Positions 16,150 through 25,489 are shown, counted from the stretch's first letter. The stretch: DNA of 52,304 nucleotides from an uncultured Clostridia bacterium (GCA_947166625.1 CAMVEX010000018.1:1-52304); one strand, 5' to 3'. The notes: a model not told the origin generated them from the letters alone. Translations and numbers: made by a program.

Positions 16150-17783
16150 TCGCTTCCACCTCCGATAAGTTCTTGTATTTCGGCTTTGTTGAGGACAATA
16201 CCCGCGTCGGCCACATCGACGCCGGAAATATAAGCCGTGATCAGGTACACCGTGTCAAGCTCACGGTCCAGAATCCCGAACGGTGAGATGAGCGAGGTCG
16301 TGTGCTTGCCTCTGAGCGCGTGCTCGGTGCAGGTCCAGGAGCTGATCTGCACATAATACCAGCCCTGTTCCTCGTCGTATTCTCTGCGCTCGATCGTTAT
16401 CTTGAATTTAACATCAGTGTCCTTGTCAACCTCGAATTCCGTCGTTAAGCCAATAACCCCGAGAGTAAATTCCTGCGTAAAATACCGCTGAAACTGTTCG
16501 AGCATTACCCAGCCGCCGCCGTTGAGAAGATCTCCCCAGGTCGAAGATTTGATTTCGCTCCAGGTAACAGACAGCTCGTCTTGCCATACCTGCTCCGAGG
16601 TCTGCGCGGTTTTGTCTGAATCGTTGATCGCGCCAGAAACCCAGAGCCAGTCTTCATTTTTGCCCTCGGTTCCGCGCGTTGAGGTTGTCGGCTCATCGGT
16701 GGTATTCTGCCCGGCACACTCTATCTTTGTGCTGCCGCCGATTTTATGAACCAGCGAGCAAATCAGCGTTTTTGTATTTGAGGCCTGACCGCCTGTAAGC
16801 GTGACAATATCGAACAGATCCAGACACGGATCGAGAGGAATATCCGCCTCAATGGGAATGACTGTGAGCGAATCGCATCTGTCAAGAATATTCTCGAGCA
16901 TTGACGAAACCGAATGCGACGCCGTGACATTCTGCGTGATCTCATCGAACGAATAACCGGGCTGCTGAAGGAATGCGTTCTCGCCGAGATCGAAGAGAAG
17001 CTGACCCGCTCCGGCGCTTGAAACCGCTCCCGTGTCCTTATTGTTGACGTAAAACGCCGCCGGGGACCACTGCGTATGAGCAATATCGGAGCCGAATCGG
17101 TCGCCCGCGTCGATCGTTGCAACCGAGGCTTTATTCATCAGCGGAATGAATTCAAGCTCTCCGCTCCGGCTGAAATGAGCAGAGCAGCCGAGAGCGGCTG
17201 CGAGATGAGAAATAACATCGCGGTAAGTGTTTGAATCGTCTCCCCAGTTCATACTGAGCCTGTAAGTACCGTTCGGGAGCGCTTCGATTTGTTCACGGGT
17301 ATTGCCGAGAGTGACACCGCAGGCCTCGCAAAGCTGAGAGAGCCAATCATAAGGCGTCGCCTGCCCGGCTGTGATCGGAAATTCCGCGTCAAACAGAATC
17401 ATCCGGTCATAAGCCGTGATCGTGCAGATTTGACCGCTCTGTGTCGCTTCAACGATCTTGAAGATTCCCATCGGAACCGTGCCGGTTGTTTCGCCGTGGG
17501 TGACGGTGCAGTTTATCGCTATCTCTCCGCCGTAAAGCAGCGAGCGGTCAATGCCTATTCCGTCCACATAAAGACCGATCTTCAGCTCAGACGAAAAGAC
17601 GGTCCCGATCCTCATCGTAGAATCGGCAATTTCGTTCGTAATCGTGCCGGAATCTTTGACGATATCCTCGGCCGCAAAACTGTGAGCTGTGCCGTTGGAA
17701 TCCGTAACGGTCCCGCTCCAGGTAATTCGCCTGACCTGCTGCTGAATCGCCAGCGCGTAGAAGTTTTCAAAAGGCTCGTACAT
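16146..17783 (-). CDS. Tail hub / baseplate protein
   Basis: 545 residues starting at 17783 (GGAGGCGGCGTA ribosome site, TAATG overlap with the previous gene). Residues 1-250 alternate beta segments typical of gp27-like hub proteins (IGTVFSSELKIGLYVDG; YDRMILFDAEFPITAG; DWLSQLCEACGVTLGNT). The rest is an extended beta-rich region. It follows the distal-tail candidate and tape measure, the usual place for the tail-tip hub that opens the tail channel. Confidence 0.72.
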   Translation of the reverse strand: MYEPFENFYALAIQQQVRRITWSGTVTDSNGTAHSFAAEDIVKDSGTITNEIADSTMRIGTVFSSELKIGLYVDGIGIDRSLLYGGEIAINCTVTHGETTGTVPMGIFKIVEATQSGQICTITAYDRMILFDAEFPITAGQATPYDWLSQLCEACGVTLGNTREQIEALPNGTYRLSMNWGDDSNTYRDVISHLAAALGCSAHFSRSGELEFIPLMNKASVATIDAGDRFGSDIAHTQWSPAAFYVNNKDTGAVSSAGAGQLLFDLGENAFLQQPGYSFDEITQNVTASHSVSSMLENILDRCDSLTVIPIEADIPLDPCLDLFDIVTLTGGQASNTKTLICSLVHKIGGSTKIECAGQNTTDEPTTSTRGTEGKNEDWLWVSGAINDSDKTAQTSEQVWQDELSVTWSEIKSSTWGDLLNGGGWVMLEQFQRYFTQEFTLGVIGLTTEFEVDKDTDVKFKITIERREYDEEQGWYYVQISSWTCTEHALRGKHTTSLISPFGILDRELDTVYLITAYISGVDVADAGIVLNKAEIQELIGGGSE

Positions 17784-18151
17784 TACGCCGCCTCCAAATC
17801 CGAGAAAGTCGCCTGAATATTCCAGTAAGTTGCGCCGAGGGTGTCCCTGACAAGACTTGCGGAATAATCCGAGATAAAACATACCCACGAGATCGGAGCG
17901 GCCTCAGAATCGCTGTATATCGTCAAAATCAGCGAATCCTGTTTGACTGCCGAATCAAAAACTGCTTTGACCGTGCCGACCGTGGTGATTTTTATATTCA
18001 GCGCCGAGAGGAAGCCGACCCTGACCGTGTCTCTGTGAGTCGTTCCCGCTTCGGTCTGCTGACTGTATTCAACCGAGGAATATTTTTCACTGTATTCCTC
18101 ATCATTGAGCGTGACGGTGGTACCGTTAATTTTGAATGCGTCAATATGCAT
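17783..18151 (-). CDS. Small distal tail protein
   Basis: 122 residues, beta-rich, no membrane segments. It sits immediately downstream of the tape measure gene, where distal-tail proteins joining tail tube to baseplate are encoded. Assignment rests on position and size; I do not recognise the family. Confidence 0.6.
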   Translation of the reverse strand: MHIDAFKINGTTVTLNDEEYSEKYSSVEYSQQTEAGTTHRDTVRVGFLSALNIKITTVGTVKAVFDSAVKQDSLILTIYSDSEAAPISWVCFISDYSASLVRDTLGATYWNIQATFSDLEAA

Positions 18152-18152
18152 C

Positions 18153-20567
18153 TTAATGACCTCCGCTTCTCATTGCCGTTCTTTTTGTACTTCTCTGAAT
18201 GATAGCGTCGAGCTGCGTGTCGCCGATATAAACATAGACATCGCCGCCGTTATTATTCCCGACCGCTTCGGCGATCCTGTCTTGCAGCGTTTTTTCACCT
18301 ATGAGCATTTCGGGCTGTGATGCGTCGCCGACGCCGATGATCTGAGGAGAAGTGAAGAGCGCGCCCTTCTCCGCTGCCTGAGCGTACCAATCAACCGAAA
18401 CTTTCGGAACTGATCCGCTTTTTGCGTCAAAGTTTCCGCTCATTTTGAAATGCGGGAGCTTTATGGCGCCGAACTCAAATTTTGTGCTCTTGAATGACTC
18501 AGTCATCTCTGCAAGACTCTGCTTTACGGTCGCTTTTGCTTTATCCATAAGCTGAGAGAACGCGGGAAGAGTTGCGGCCGCAGTCTGACCGAACGCCGAG
18601 AGAGCTGTTTGAAGATTTGTGATCGCTTGCGAAGTAGTGCTGATTTCTTCAGAATGAGCGCTGATCTTACCGATTCCTGCGGCAACGGACGCCATTGAGG
18701 CACCGAGGTCGAGAAGGTTGAGCGAAACAATCATACTCACACCTTCGGCAAGCCGTCTGAAGCCTTCACCGCCGTTAACTGCTGCCTGGCCGATCGAATC
18801 AATAACACCGGCAAACGAGTTGAGCACTCCCGACATCGACGAGCCGACCGAGGTGATTATCCCTTCAATTGAGGTCCCGATCTGGCTGATAATCTGATTT
18901 ATGCCGTCGGCACTCGCCGCCGACTGAGTGACAAGATTCGTGAATGAATCCGTCAGCCTTGCTATTCCGGTACAAGCGAGGTCGATTCCTCCGCCGATTG
19001 CCAGCACCGCCGCTCCGAAAACTCCTATTCCGAGCGCTCCGGCTGTGAGTGCGGGGCCGAGAGCTGCAGCGAGACCCATCAGAGCACCGAGCGACACTAC
19101 CAATCCGGCAAGGGCTATTCCCGCGGGTGCTCCGCCCTGCCCTATCATCACGGCGCCCTCTGCGATCTGTTTCAAGCCTGCTCCGGCTAATGCCAAAGCA
19201 GCGCCGAGAGCGACGATCTGAAGAGCTCCGCCGGCCATTGCTCCGAATCCCGAAGCAGCTGATGCAGCGCCCGAGGCTGCGGTTGCCGCTGTGCTGCCGA
19301 CCGAAGCGATTCCGCTTGCCGCACTTGCCGCAGTACCGCCGATCGAGCCGAAATGACCGGCGACCGACGATATTGCTCCGCCGATCTTTCCGCCGATACT
19401 TGCGACGGGTCCGGCGGCTGCCGCTACACCCGCAAAGCCCAAAACCGCTGCCTGAGCACCTTTCGGAAGATTGCCAAACGCTTCTGCCGCCTTGGACAAT
19501 ACCGGCGTAACAGTTTCGGCGATTGCGCTCAGAGCGGGCGAAAAGGCTTCTACAATGTCAGCACCGACACTCTTGAGAGAGTTCATCGCCTGTTGGAACC
19601 TGTCGGTCGGGTCAAGTGTTGCTTCGAAAGTTGAGGAGACTAAACCGCCGAATCCGCTCATTGAGCTTGTGAACGCTTCAATGCTCAGCGTACCGTTCGC
19701 GAACGCGTTATATATTGCGGCGCCGGCTTTGGCCCCGAATAGATCTATCGCGGCTTGCTGTTTTTCGGTCGCGGACGCGCTCGAATTCATCGTCTCGCCG
19801 AACTCCGCTATTGCTTCATTGAGAGACACACCGTCTTTCGCCGCGTTCTTCCAGGCTGTTCTCAGCGCCACAGACGCATCGGCAGTCATCAGACCCGCCT
19901 TGTTGAATGTTGCCATCAATCCGGCAGCGTCCTCAACGCTCATTCCGAGCTCGTTGAATGTTGCAGCGTTCTTCTGCAGAGCGTTGCCCAGCTCATCCAT
20001 TCCGATTCCGGTCGCCTGCCCCGCTGCCGTCATAGCGTCCAGAACAGCGGAAGCGTTGGAAGAATCTTCACCGAATGCCGCGAGGGTGTTTGCTACCGTG
20101 TCAATTGAAGTGCTGACATCTGTGTTGTTTATCGCCGCAAACTTAATGAACTGTGTAGAAAGATCCTCGAGCGTGTCACCGGTCAGCCCGAATTTAGTAT
20201 TTACTTCGCCGATTGCGTCGCCGGCAGCCTGGAAGTCTGTGGGGACGCTCGTCGCGACCCTCTTCATAGAATCTGCGAGGCCTTCAAGAGCTTCGCCCGT
20301 TGCGCCCGTTTTCGTTACGATCGTATCGGTCGCCGCATCTACTTCTTTCCAACTGTCCGCGATTCCCTTTCCGATCTTTGCCGCTATAGCTGTGCCGGCG
20401 ATAGCTTTGCCGATTCCCTTCGCCATGTTTGTGCCGGCAGCGGCGCCCGCTTTGGTTCCTGCCGAAGAAGCTACACCCGTGAGTTCTTCTGTGATGGTTC
20501 TCTGGGATCCTTCCATATTCGGGACAATGGTGACCGTCGCTTTTGCGACTTCAATCATACCCGGCAT
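18153..20567 (-). CDS. Tail tape measure protein
   Basis: 804 residues. The N-terminal 450 residues are TP901-type tape measure sequence (ATDTIVTKTGATGEALEGL; LDAMTAAGQATGIGMDELGNAL; STFEATLDPTDRFQQAMNSLKSVG). Long Ala/Gly-rich hydrophobic stretches (about 370-540) could insert into the membrane during DNA entry. It determines tail length; 804 residues suggest a tail in the 120-nm range (rule-of-thumb inference). First gene after the chaperone pair. Confidence 0.92.
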   Translation of the reverse strand: MPGMIEVAKATVTIVPNMEGSQRTITEELTGVASSAGTKAGAAAGTNMAKGIGKAIAGTAIAAKIGKGIADSWKEVDAATDTIVTKTGATGEALEGLADSMKRVATSVPTDFQAAGDAIGEVNTKFGLTGDTLEDLSTQFIKFAAINNTDVSTSIDTVANTLAAFGEDSSNASAVLDAMTAAGQATGIGMDELGNALQKNAATFNELGMSVEDAAGLMATFNKAGLMTADASVALRTAWKNAAKDGVSLNEAIAEFGETMNSSASATEKQQAAIDLFGAKAGAAIYNAFANGTLSIEAFTSSMSGFGGLVSSTFEATLDPTDRFQQAMNSLKSVGADIVEAFSPALSAIAETVTPVLSKAAEAFGNLPKGAQAAVLGFAGVAAAAGPVASIGGKIGGAISSVAGHFGSIGGTAASAASGIASVGSTAATAASGAASAASGFGAMAGGALQIVALGAALALAGAGLKQIAEGAVMIGQGGAPAGIALAGLVVSLGALMGLAAALGPALTAGALGIGVFGAAVLAIGGGIDLACTGIARLTDSFTNLVTQSAASADGINQIISQIGTSIEGIITSVGSSMSGVLNSFAGVIDSIGQAAVNGGEGFRRLAEGVSMIVSLNLLDLGASMASVAAGIGKISAHSEEISTTSQAITNLQTALSAFGQTAAATLPAFSQLMDKAKATVKQSLAEMTESFKSTKFEFGAIKLPHFKMSGNFDAKSGSVPKVSVDWYAQAAEKGALFTSPQIIGVGDASQPEMLIGEKTLQDRIAEAVGNNNGGDVYVYIGDTQLDAIIQRSTKRTAMRSGGH

Positions 20568-20579
20568 TTTCTCACCTCT

Positions 20580-20969
20580 TTAATCGCCGAAGATTCGCCG
20601 GTGAAGCTCTTCGACCGGCATCGGCGTTCCTATGTGGCTCTCTGTCTTACTGGGAACGGGTCGGGGATAAGGTTTCGGCCTCTTTGCCCTTTTACCGGTT
20701 CCCTTAGCGCAAAGATTCGCGTTAATTGCATTGAGAATGTCGTATATATCTGCCAGCAGCGCGTTCGTCTTTGCGGGTTGGACCCAGTTGTATAGGTCGG
20801 GATTCAGTTCCCGCATCAGTGCGCTGTCCGGCGTCAGATTCTTAATTATTGAATTGAGCGCAGACCAGTTCAGCCTGCGCCCGACATCTTGTAGGCTGTT
20901 GCCCGTTTTCGTCAGAAGGTCATATTCGACCGCCTCTTTGTGCTCGTTGACGAAGCGAGCGAGGCTCAT
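20580..20969 (-). CDS. Tail assembly chaperone, frameshift extension (GT-like)
   Basis: 129 residues, Arg/Lys/Pro-rich towards the end (KRAKRPKPYPRPVP). It lies in the -1 frame relative to the preceding small protein and starts with a TAATG overlap. In lambda-like tails the second chaperone part is made by -1 frameshifting, and a canonical slip site stands directly before the upstream stop. It could therefore be made as a C-terminal extension rather than from its own ATG, which lacks a clear ribosome site. Confidence 0.7.
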   Translation of the reverse strand: MSLARFVNEHKEAVEYDLLTKTGNSLQDVGRRLNWSALNSIIKNLTPDSALMRELNPDLYNWVQPAKTNALLADIYDILNAINANLCAKGTGKRAKRPKPYPRPVPSKTESHIGTPMPVEELHRRIFGD

Positions 20970-21229
20970 TATTCCCCCGGGTTAACTCCGATCTGCTCGT
21001 GAGTTGCCTGTTTCCAGGCGGCGGTGATCTGATTGATCTCCGATATCGTCAGAGACTTTATGACTTCCTCGGAAATATGTTTCTTGAAAAATTCAACAGT
21101 TCCCTCAAAGGTTTCGATCAGTTTCCACTCTTCGATCGAGAGCGAATTACCGAGAGGAATTTCAAAAGCGTCTTTGCCTATATTCACTCGAAGCGTTTCG
21201 ACTTCGGGCTTCTTGAGAGTAATTTCCAT
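20969..21229 (-). CDS. Tail assembly chaperone (G-like)
   Basis: 86 residues, between the tail tube gene and the tape measure gene, the fixed place of the gpG-type chaperone that guards the tape measure. Mixed charged helices, no membrane segment. Its last codons AAC CCG GGG GAA TAA contain the slip site described separately. Confidence 0.72.
   Translation of the reverse strand: MEITLKKPEVETLRVNIGKDAFEIPLGNSLSIEEWKLIETFEGTVEFFKKHISEEVIKSLTISEINQITAAWKQATHEQIGVNPGE
20975..20981 (-). promoter_or_regulatory. Candidate -1 programmed frameshift site CCCGGGG
   Basis: On the minus strand the frame is C CCG GGG, a X XXY YYZ heptamer, two codons before the stop of the G-like chaperone. After a -1 slip the frame reads GGA ATA ATG AGC and stays open through the whole downstream ORF, giving a fusion of about 216 residues. 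Confidence 0.7.
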
Positions 21230-21251
21230 TTGTTATCCTTCTTTCTTCAGG

Positions 21252-21707
21252 TTAACCCTGAGCGGTAGTCTTGGTGATTGTGATCGAATCGGCCGAAATC
21301 GTTGCGGGCCACTGAATCACGCTGCCGGGTGCGAAAACGGCGTCGCCGACTTCGGTCACAACACCGTTGAGGCAGGAAACCGTGATAGTGTCGTTGCCGT
21401 CCACTACCTGGAAGATGAAGCTGTGGGGCTCGGGGACTACCGCGGCGTCGATTGCATTTCCGCCGAATATCAGCGTAAAAACATCGGTGTCCGTGGTGAT
21501 GAAGTTCGCCTGAATTGTCGGAAGATCTTCGCCGGGCATCGCTCTGATGATCTTGTTTGCCCAGTCCTTGAGCACTTCATGTGAGGGTGTGGTGATGGTG
21601 ATGCCTTCGTCAGATATGAGAATAGTATCACTGAGGGTCGCAGCTGTGCCGGCAGTGCCGTAACCGAAGTAACCGGTCGCGTCGCCAATGCCTATATTTG
21701 CCTTCAT
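21252..21707 (-). CDS. Major tail (tube) protein
   Basis: 151 residues, beta-rich with no membrane segments (GIGDATGYFGYGTAG...ATLSDTILISDEGITITTP). Size, position between tail terminator and chaperones, and an immunoglobulin-like beta pattern fit a siphovirus tail-tube subunit. A separate sheath gene is not present, supporting a non-contractile tail. Confidence 0.78.
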   Translation of the reverse strand: MKANIGIGDATGYFGYGTAGTAATLSDTILISDEGITITTPSHEVLKDWANKIIRAMPGEDLPTIQANFITTDTDVFTLIFGGNAIDAAVVPEPHSFIFQVVDGNDTITVSCLNGVVTEVGDAVFAPGSVIQWPATISADSITITKTTAQG

Positions 21708-21722
21708 TGAGTTTTACCTCCG

Positions 21723-22109
21723 TTAATTGATTTTTTCGGGGCGCGCAGAGACGATCAGGGTCGCCGAGCAAAGTGCCAGATCAGGCCTTGATCCATCAGT
21801 CCCCCAGGAATAAAGAGAATTGACCTGCACCCGGGCGAATGTTGCACCCTGTGCGGTCTGGAGCACACCGATAGCAGTTCGGAGTGCTTCGAGTGCAGAG
21901 GCTTCGGTTTCGCCCCTGCTGGTTAGATTAACGGTGAAACTGTCGAGAACATCGGCCCCGCGCCAGTCTGTGTCCTGGCTTCCGCCTACCGCCGAGACGA
22001 GGATGTTCGGCAGGGCGTAGTTTTTCGGGAGCGGTCGGCAGTATGCTGTGAGCGAGTTGCTCGCCAGCACGGTCCGCACCGCGTCCTCTATGTCAATAGG
22101 TCTGTTCAT
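21723..22109 (-). CDS. Tail terminator / tail completion protein
   Basis: 128 residues (IEDAVRTVLASNSLTAYCRPLPKN at the start; ALEALRTAIGVLQTAQGATF in the middle). The mixed alpha/beta pattern and the place between the HK97-gp10-like protein and tail tube match tail terminator proteins that cap the tube. Starts at 22109, sharing one base with the upstream stop. Confidence 0.7.
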   Translation of the reverse strand: MNRPIDIEDAVRTVLASNSLTAYCRPLPKNYALPNILVSAVGGSQDTDWRGADVLDSFTVNLTSRGETEASALEALRTAIGVLQTAQGATFARVQVNSLYSWGTDGSRPDLALCSATLIVSARPEKIN

Positions 22110-22390
22110 CAGTTCACCGCCTTTGATAGAACATTATCGAGCTTTTCAGCCTGCATCGTCGCCGAATCCGTAGTATATACGAACTGCATCCAGCGCTTCG
22201 AGCCGTAAGCTTCGACGATTTTGCCGTCAGTTTTGAAGCCTTCAGAGTCTTCCGAGGTTAAGCCTTCATTTGCGCGGGCTTGAATTTCGAGGCCCTGAGC
22301 TTCGCAGACTCGCCGAGCGCCTTCGGAGCAAAGAATCTCCTCAAAGCCCTTGCTATTCCATTCGGTGATTTTGATTTTGACTTTTTTCAA
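22109..22390 (-). CDS. HK97 gp10-like minor head/tail protein
   Basis: 93 residues from a TTG start at 22390 (AGAGGTGG ribosome site; TTGA overlap with the preceding gene). The sequence EEILCSEGARRVCEAQGLEIQARANEG is typical of gp10-like tail-completion proteins. Located in the connector cluster. Confidence 0.65.
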   Translation of the reverse strand: MKKVKIKITEWNSKGFEEILCSEGARRVCEAQGLEIQARANEGLTSEDSEGFKTDGKIVEAYGSKRWMQFVYTTDSATMQAEKLDNVLSKAVN

Positions 22391-22725
22391 CCCGACCACC
22401 TCTTGAGATTGAGCAGAATATGAGAAACTCTTCCGGTCGCAGACTTCCAACGCCGAGGATCCCCGTCAATCGTGTAAGTCTGACCGTTGAATTCGATTCT
22501 GTCACCGGGCTGAACATCTGCGTCAGGTGGTAAATAAGCCGTGAGACCGTCCATCACCCCGAGCACGCGCCCGTCTTGTGACAGCGAGGTCCCTGCCGGC
22601 TGAACCGAACACCCGGACACCTGTGTCTCCGTTGCCCTTGACCAGTCCGGAACAGTCGAGCCGCGCGATTCAATAGAAGCCGGTCGGATAATTGTGACCG
22701 TGTCATTTGCCCACGAGGGAAGCAT
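22387..22725 (-). CDS. Head closure / head-tail adaptor protein
   Basis: 112 residues: TVTIIRPASIESRGSTVPDW, DADVQPGDRIEFNGQTYTIDGDP and SHILLNLKRW are the pattern of phage head-closure proteins, which stop DNA leaking from the connector. One-base overlap with the upstream adaptor gene. Confidence 0.75.
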   Translation of the reverse strand: MLPSWANDTVTIIRPASIESRGSTVPDWSRATETQVSGCSVQPAGTSLSQDGRVLGVMDGLTAYLPPDADVQPGDRIEFNGQTYTIDGDPRRWKSATGRVSHILLNLKRWSG

Positions 22726-23342
22726 CAGAAAAACCCCCTCAGACTGTAGGGCTCGAGCGCTGCCGTCTCAGCTGACTGAAGCAGTGAGGCAGAAGTGTCG
22801 GTCGCCCACGCAGAATTATAAGATATCGAAAGACCGCCGGCCGTCTCTGAGTTAACGCCGAAGGTCTGAGCGAGAGGTTTAACCGCTCTCGTGGCCGCTA
22901 TGTCCTTGATCGTAGAGAGTAGACCTTCCGGAAGTCCCGCGGTGTACTCAATGACGATCGCCGAGTTAAGCCGGCAGCCTGCGTTGTAAACCCTGAGGAT
23001 CCCCGACGTCTCAAGCGAGAAATTTGTCAGATCGATGCCGTCAATATTCACGCGCGAGACCGCCGTCACATACCCGGCAGGAAGCTGAATCTGCAGGCCG
23101 TACAGGGTCTTGGTGATCCTCTTATCGATGCCGACCGTTTCGAGCTTGCACGGTGCCGTCGGATATAAGTGCCAGCCGACGCGATCCCGTATGCCCTGGC
23201 TCGCCGCTGCTATTGCCCCGGCGATTCGGGCATCTCCGGCATACTTGTTTCCGGTGTAGGCACTGAACTCTTCAACCGTGATGAAGTCGGGCAGCGCCTC
23301 AAGTGTTGTGAGCGTATAGCCCCAGTTCGTCAACAGGCTCAT
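22725..23342 (-). CDS. Head-tail connector (adaptor) protein
   Basis: 205 residues. The N-terminal DFITVEEFSAYTGNKYAGDARIAGAIAAASQGIRDRVG matches the helical gp6/gp15-type adaptor fold that rings the portal. The C-terminal region is beta-rich. Its place after the capsid gene and before head closure is standard. Confidence 0.75.
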   Translation of the reverse strand: MSLLTNWGYTLTTLEALPDFITVEEFSAYTGNKYAGDARIAGAIAAASQGIRDRVGWHLYPTAPCKLETVGIDKRITKTLYGLQIQLPAGYVTAVSRVNIDGIDLTNFSLETSGILRVYNAGCRLNSAIVIEYTAGLPEGLLSTIKDIAATRAVKPLAQTFGVNSETAGGLSISYNSAWATDTSASLLQSAETAALEPYSLRGFF

Positions 23343-23533
23343 TCCTTCACCGCCTTCTTTTTGGCGGGTGGTTTCTTTGCCTTGTTTTTCGGCTCGACTG
23401 CTTTGTTCTTCGGGATATAGGCTTTCGGCTCTTCGGGGGTTTCCTTTTTGGCCTTGAGCTCAACAGCACCTTCGGGCGCTTTGTCCTCTTCAAACTGAAA
23501 CTGTCTGCCTTTGTAAATATAGTATTTAAGCAT
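23339..23533 (-). CDS. Small lysine-rich head protein
   Basis: 64 residues from ATG 23533 (GGAGGTGAAGGT site). A short N-terminal beta segment (MLKYYIYKGRQFQFE) is followed by a Lys/Pro/Glu-rich tail ending KKPPAKKKAVKE. It is immediately downstream of the capsid gene. Could be a head decoration or DNA-binding head protein; not recognised further. Confidence 0.6.
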   Translation of the reverse strand: MLKYYIYKGRQFQFEEDKAPEGAVELKAKKETPEEPKAYIPKNKAVEPKNKAKKPPAKKKAVKE

Positions 23534-23629
23534 ACCTTCACCTCCGTAGGGGTTTGCAGGGTGCCCACCGTAGCGGGCTGCCCTGCGATATTTGGAGGAA
23601 AACAAATGGTTTATTAAGCCGCCGTTTTC

Positions 23630-24793
23630 TTATGAGGCCTTGACGAGCTTCTTGAATGCGCTCGGAACTCTGAGAGCGAGAGCGATTCTTTCCTCTGCGC
23701 GAATGGTGACGAGATTCTTGATGAAATCGTCCTCGTTGCTGTTGGACATAGCGACGGAAGTACCGCCCTTCGAGAGAACGGTGCCGCCGGTGCGGAAAGC
23801 GCCGACGAGGATGGTGCCGGCTGCTATGTCAGCAGTAACTACGGTGGGAAGACCCCAGATAGTGGCAATTCTGCCCTCGGCGTAGTAACCACCGCCGTAG
23901 TATTCGCCGCCCTGGGTCTTGCCGACGCGAAGGGCGTACCAGTCTGCGGGGTTCATAACGACTGCATCCGCTGCTCTGCCGGAAACGGCCTGAACGTCCA
24001 TCATCGCATCGAGGATGAGGTCTGCGAGACCGGTTGCGGTCGTGGATGCCGTCCAGGAAGTGGTGTCTGCCTGGATGCCGCTGTTGGTGAGAACGCCGGT
24101 GATAAGAACCGTCTGGATCGCGTGGTTGAGATCATATATGAGCCTTCCGTTTACTGCGGACGCAAGGAACGCATAATCAGAAATGTACTCATCCGACTCC
24201 TTGATGTAGCCGGCGATCTTTGCGAGAGGAACGATAACGGCGTCTGCGGGCTCGTAAGTGACCGCTGCCTTTTCGTTTCCTTCCTCGATGGGAGTGAAGC
24301 CGCTACCGAGCGCACCCTCAACGAAGAAAGTATAAGCAGCGGTGCTGATTGTCTGGTTGTCGAAGAGGTTGCGGACCTGGAGAGCTACTCTCGCAGCCTC
24401 AACGACTCTGGTGTCGATCGTGTTTGAACCTACAGGATGCTCACCGACGTCGGCAGCATAGAGGGTGTTTGAAGGGGCTTTGAATTCGGAAGCCGTAAAC
24501 TCGAATCTCTTCTCGAGCTTTGCTTCCTTGAGATTGCGGACAAAGTGCTCGCCCAGAGTACGGGCAGCCTTTTCACTGACCTTTGCTTCGCCGGACTTGC
24601 CGACCTTGCTGGTGCCGAGAGCCTTGAGCTTCTCTTCAACGTCCTGAGCGGCTTTGATTGCCTCGTTGAGTTTGTCAATTTCGGCGCGGACCTCAGCGCT
24701 CTTCGCTGCGGCTTCCATGTCGCCTTCCTGAAGTTTTACATTAAGAGCCTCGAGCTCTTTGAGCTTGGCGTCAAGTTTTTCTTTGAACGTCAT
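23630..24793 (-). CDS. Prophage major capsid protein (HK97 family)
   Basis: 387 residues. The first about 100 form a charged coiled-coil delta (scaffolding) domain (MTFKEKLDAKLKELEALNVKLQEGDMEAAAKSAEV), removed by the protease encoded just upstream. The mature part has the HK97 N-arm, the EEGNEKAAVTYEPADAVIVPLAKIAGYIKESDEYI core and the C-terminal FRTGGTVLSKGG...LVTIRAEERIALALRVPSAF. Forms the icosahedral head. Confidence 0.93.
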   Translation of the reverse strand: MTFKEKLDAKLKELEALNVKLQEGDMEAAAKSAEVRAEIDKLNEAIKAAQDVEEKLKALGTSKVGKSGEAKVSEKAARTLGEHFVRNLKEAKLEKRFEFTASEFKAPSNTLYAADVGEHPVGSNTIDTRVVEAARVALQVRNLFDNQTISTAAYTFFVEGALGSGFTPIEEGNEKAAVTYEPADAVIVPLAKIAGYIKESDEYISDYAFLASAVNGRLIYDLNHAIQTVLITGVLTNSGIQADTTSWTASTTATGLADLILDAMMDVQAVSGRAADAVVMNPADWYALRVGKTQGGEYYGGGYYAEGRIATIWGLPTVVTADIAAGTILVGAFRTGGTVLSKGGTSVAMSNSNEDDFIKNLVTIRAEERIALALRVPSAFKKLVKAS

Positions 24794-24809
24794 TGAAGAT
24801 TACCTCCGT

Positions 24810-25487
24810 TTAGTTTTTGAATTTGTTGATGTATTCGAGATTCGCCACTTTCGCCTCGTTGAGAGCGTTCAGATCCTCCGGTGCCCCGTTGTCTTTCTGC
24901 TCTTCCTCCTTAGCCGGTTCGTCTCCTTCAGCTTCTCCGAGAACATCCTGGAGAAGACCGATTGCCTGTTTGATTTTGTCTTCGTCTTTCTGCGAATTTC
25001 TCTTGCCGGCTTTGACTCCGATAACCTGAGCGTCATCGTTTGCCGGAATCAGCACACAACTGATCTCGAAGATGTCGAGCTCTCTCAGCTCGTTCGCTGT
25101 TTCTCCGTCTTCCAGCTCAACCGTGCCCATATCGAGAACGTCATACGCGAACGAGAAGCGGCTCATCCTGCCGTCCTTGTAAAGTTGGCGGGTTCTCTGC
25201 GCTTCGGGTGTGTCGTCGAGCTTAGCAATGAAGTGCAGACCCTTTTCGTCTTCGTCCGCTTCGGCTGTGCCGATAAAAGCGTGAATATCGTCGAGCCTGT
25301 GAGAGAGAAGCAGGGGGATGCCTTTGCCGCCGTTCCATCTGTTTTCGAGGCTGTTCTTAAACGCGCCTTTTTTCACAATGTCACCGTATGCGTCGGGCTT
25401 CCGAATCCAGGTCGATGCGTAGCCCTCGATGATTCCGTTGCCGTCTTTTTCTTTATACTGGACTTCAAATTCCTTGAATTTTTTCAT
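24810..25487 (-). CDS. HK97-type prohead protease
   Basis: 225 residues. N-terminal GIIEGYASTWIRKPDAYGDIVKKGAF and PLLLSHRLDD (catalytic His) followed by MSRFSFAYDV (catalytic Ser) identify the phage prohead protease family (herpesvirus assemblin fold). A C-terminal acidic/Lys tail (about 165-225) is probably cut off in the prohead. It removes the delta domain of the capsid protein encoded 16 bp downstream. Confidence 0.92.
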   Translation of the reverse strand: MKKFKEFEVQYKEKDGNGIIEGYASTWIRKPDAYGDIVKKGAFKNSLENRWNGGKGIPLLLSHRLDDIHAFIGTAEADEDEKGLHFIAKLDDTPEAQRTRQLYKDGRMSRFSFAYDVLDMGTVELEDGETANELRELDIFEISCVLIPANDDAQVIGVKAGKRNSQKDEDKIKQAIGLLQDVLGEAEGDEPAKEEEQKDNGAPEDLNALNEAKVANLEYINKFKN

Positions 25488-25489
25488 AA

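Noticed and set aside
19471-20583. 370-codon plus-strand frame opposite the tape measure gene
   Set aside because: Composition-driven shadow of an Ala/Gly-rich gene; no start signal and low-complexity Ser/Ala sequence.
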